From: Streptomyces olivoverticillatus
Lineage (GTDB): Bacteria; Actinomycetota; Actinomycetes; Streptomycetales; Streptomycetaceae
Length of the DNA stretch: 64,000 nt
Reading direction: 5' to 3'
NCBI RefSeq assembly: GCF_014203555.1
Contig: NZ_JACHJH010000007.1
Location: forward strand, 173,140 to 237,139
In this document: piece by piece, positions 62,974-64,000 of the stretch
Numbering within the stretch: the first letter of the stretch is position 1
Layout: each line of letters begins with the position of its first letter
Notes under the pieces: model-generated
Seen by the model: only the letters and a program-made list of their open reading frames with translations
Database searches by the model: none
Told to the model about the DNA's origin: nothing
Made by a program: the position numbers and the translations under genes

Positions 62974-63774
62974 TCATCTGCCGGTGAAGAGGTTCCGCAC
63001 CCGGCGGCCCCGCCACCGCGGGCCGTAGTCCTCGTCGGTGTCGCCGCTCTCGTCGTCCGGGCCGTGCAGCACCGTCCAGCTCACCGCGGAGACGGCCGGC
63101 TCCAGCGAGAGCCTGCTGACGGCCTCCTCCAGCAGGCTGTCGTCCCGCTTCTCCGTGGTGATCCCGGCCGAGACGATCACCTTGCCCGGGGTGTCCGCGT
63201 CGCGGCTGTGCACCGAGCGCAGCAGGAAGTCCGGCCGGGCCACGGCCTGTACGACGAGGGTGCGCACATGCGCCTCCTCCGGCTCGGTGCAGACCACCTC
63301 GAAGAGGTAGCCGGTGGCCACCTCCGCCCCGCCGTGCCCACCCCGGTCCAGGCCCCGGGCCAGCGGCCGCAGCAGCGTGTTGGCGCCGACGACCCCCGCC
63401 GTGCCGAGCATCGCCACCACGTACAGGCCGGTCCCGGCCAGCGCGCCGACGGCCGCCGAACACCACAGCGTCGCCGCCGTGTTCAGGCCGCGCACGTTCA
63501 GCCCGTCGCGCATGATGACGCCCGCGCCGAGGAAGCCGATGCCGGAGACGATCTGCGCGGCCACCCGGGAGCCGTCGTAGCCCGTCGTGCTCGTCGCGGC
63601 GGCGAAGCCGTACTGCGAGAGCAGGACGAAGAGCGCGGATCCGGCCGCGACCAGGGCGTTCGTACGGAGGCCGGCCATCCGGGCCCGCCACTGGCGTTCG
63701 AGTCCGATGATCGCACCGAACCCCAGGCCCGCCGTGATGTTGGCCGCCATGTGCCACTCGTTGACGATGACCAC
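62974..63774 (-). CDS. MgtC/SapB-family membrane protein
   Basis: A 266-residue protein. Four to five transmembrane helices at the N-terminus carry the family core GLGFGAIIGLERQWRARMAG, LVAAGSALFVLLSQYGF and GIGFLGAGVIMRDGLNVRGL. A soluble ACT-like C-terminal domain covers about residues 150-250. The GTG at 63774 follows GGAGG. MgtC proteins affect magnesium adaptation and ATP synthase in pathogens; the role in Streptomyces is not established. Confidence 0.92.
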   Translation of the reverse strand: MVIVNEWHMAANITAGLGFGAIIGLERQWRARMAGLRTNALVAAGSALFVLLSQYGFAAATSTTGYDGSRVAAQIVSGIGFLGAGVIMRDGLNVRGLNTAATLWCSAAVGALAGTGLYVVAMLGTAGVVGANTLLRPLARGLDRGGHGGAEVATGYLFEVVCTEPEEAHVRTLVVQAVARPDFLLRSVHSRDADTPGKVIVSAGITTEKRDDSLLEEAVSRLSLEPAVSAVSWTVLHGPDDESGDTDEDYGPRWRGRRVRNLFTGR

Positions 63775-64000
63775 GGTCCACCCTCCTCGTCCTGTCGTCT
63801 CCGCTCTCTTATCGGCGGCTCGCGGCCGGGTGCTGAACCGCCGGACGGGAAGGGAGACGACGAGGGCGGCGCGCGGCCCAGGCCGCGAGCCGCCCCCAAA
63901 GCGGGTGTCGTGGCCGGGGGAGGGGGGGGCGAGCGGCGGGCAGGTGCCCCGCGCGCCCCGCGCCCGGCCCGGGGAGAGCGAGGTCAAGCCCGTGGGCCCC
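63775..64000. other. Right edge of window
   Basis: G+C-rich, contains the upstream region of the MgtC-like gene. No further gene, repeat or promoter can be supported before the window ends. Confidence 0.4.

Overview
The window is high-GC DNA with strong third-position GC bias, many GTG/TTG starts, ATGA/GTGA gene overlaps, and protein families typical of Streptomyces (NsdA-like regulator, XRE-cupin plus tiny membrane protein, RNase Sa, MAS-like PKS). It reads as a Streptomyces chromosome segment mixing conserved metabolism with accessory DNA.

Layout. 1-7.0 kb: the right edge of a polyketide locus, with a 5'-truncated ketosynthase-like gene followed by a complete single-module reducing type I PKS (KS-AT-DH-ER-KR-ACP, 2100 aa). 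7.2-11.3 kb: a secreted beta-helix-like protein, an ATP-binding anti-sigma-like protein, an NsdA-like regulator and a decayed ISAs1-type transposase. 11.3-17 kb: a leftward sugar (CUT2) ABC transporter operon with a ROK kinase and an upstream GntR/UTRA regulator; two near-identical palindromes flank the regulator and the transporter promoter. 17-21.5 kb: P450, KDPG aldolase, secreted guanyl-specific RNase, XRE-cupin regulator with twin operators and a probably leaderless mRNA, DUF6126-like micro-protein, TenA-like protein.

21.5-38.7 kb: a purine/allantoin/glyoxylate island. Uricase, HIU hydrolase and OHCU decarboxylase make allantoin; allantoinase and allantoicase take it to ureidoglycolate; malate synthase and the hyi-glxR-gcl operon consume glyoxylate. 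A xanthine/urate permease, an 8-oxoguanine deaminase and a MocA-like molybdenum cofactor enzyme belong to the same theme. An IclR regulator (AllR) is divergent from allB. A shared 17-bp palindrome lies before allB/allR and before the urate operon. The glyoxylate carboligase keeps the catalytic Glu that E. coli Gcl lacks.

38.8-50.7 kb: a zinc-ribbon/degenerate Mrr-like protein with a TTA codon, two acyl-CoA synthetases, a GAF-LuxR regulator, a DAP decarboxylase paralogue, an orphan histidine kinase, and a run of exported proteins (I36 inhibitor, unknown, GH25 lysozyme with duplicated binding domains, M15-like peptidase).

50.8-59.1 kb: the most interesting part. A leftward operon encodes a large ThDP enzyme (TTA at codon 9), a fusion of a cyanobacterial-type acyl-ACP reductase with a class III aminotransferase, a dedicated ACP and a FabF-like KS. 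A divergent saccharopine-dehydrogenase-like reductase follows across a 604-bp regulatory region. The logic recalls PigD/PigE of prodigiosin biosynthesis without the rest of that pathway, so an alkyl-pyrroline, alkyl-pyrrolidine or fatty-amine product is inferred. 59.1-64 kb: an MMPL exporter, a TetR regulator, a GNAT acetyltransferase sharing the TetR-type operator, and an MgtC-like membrane protein.
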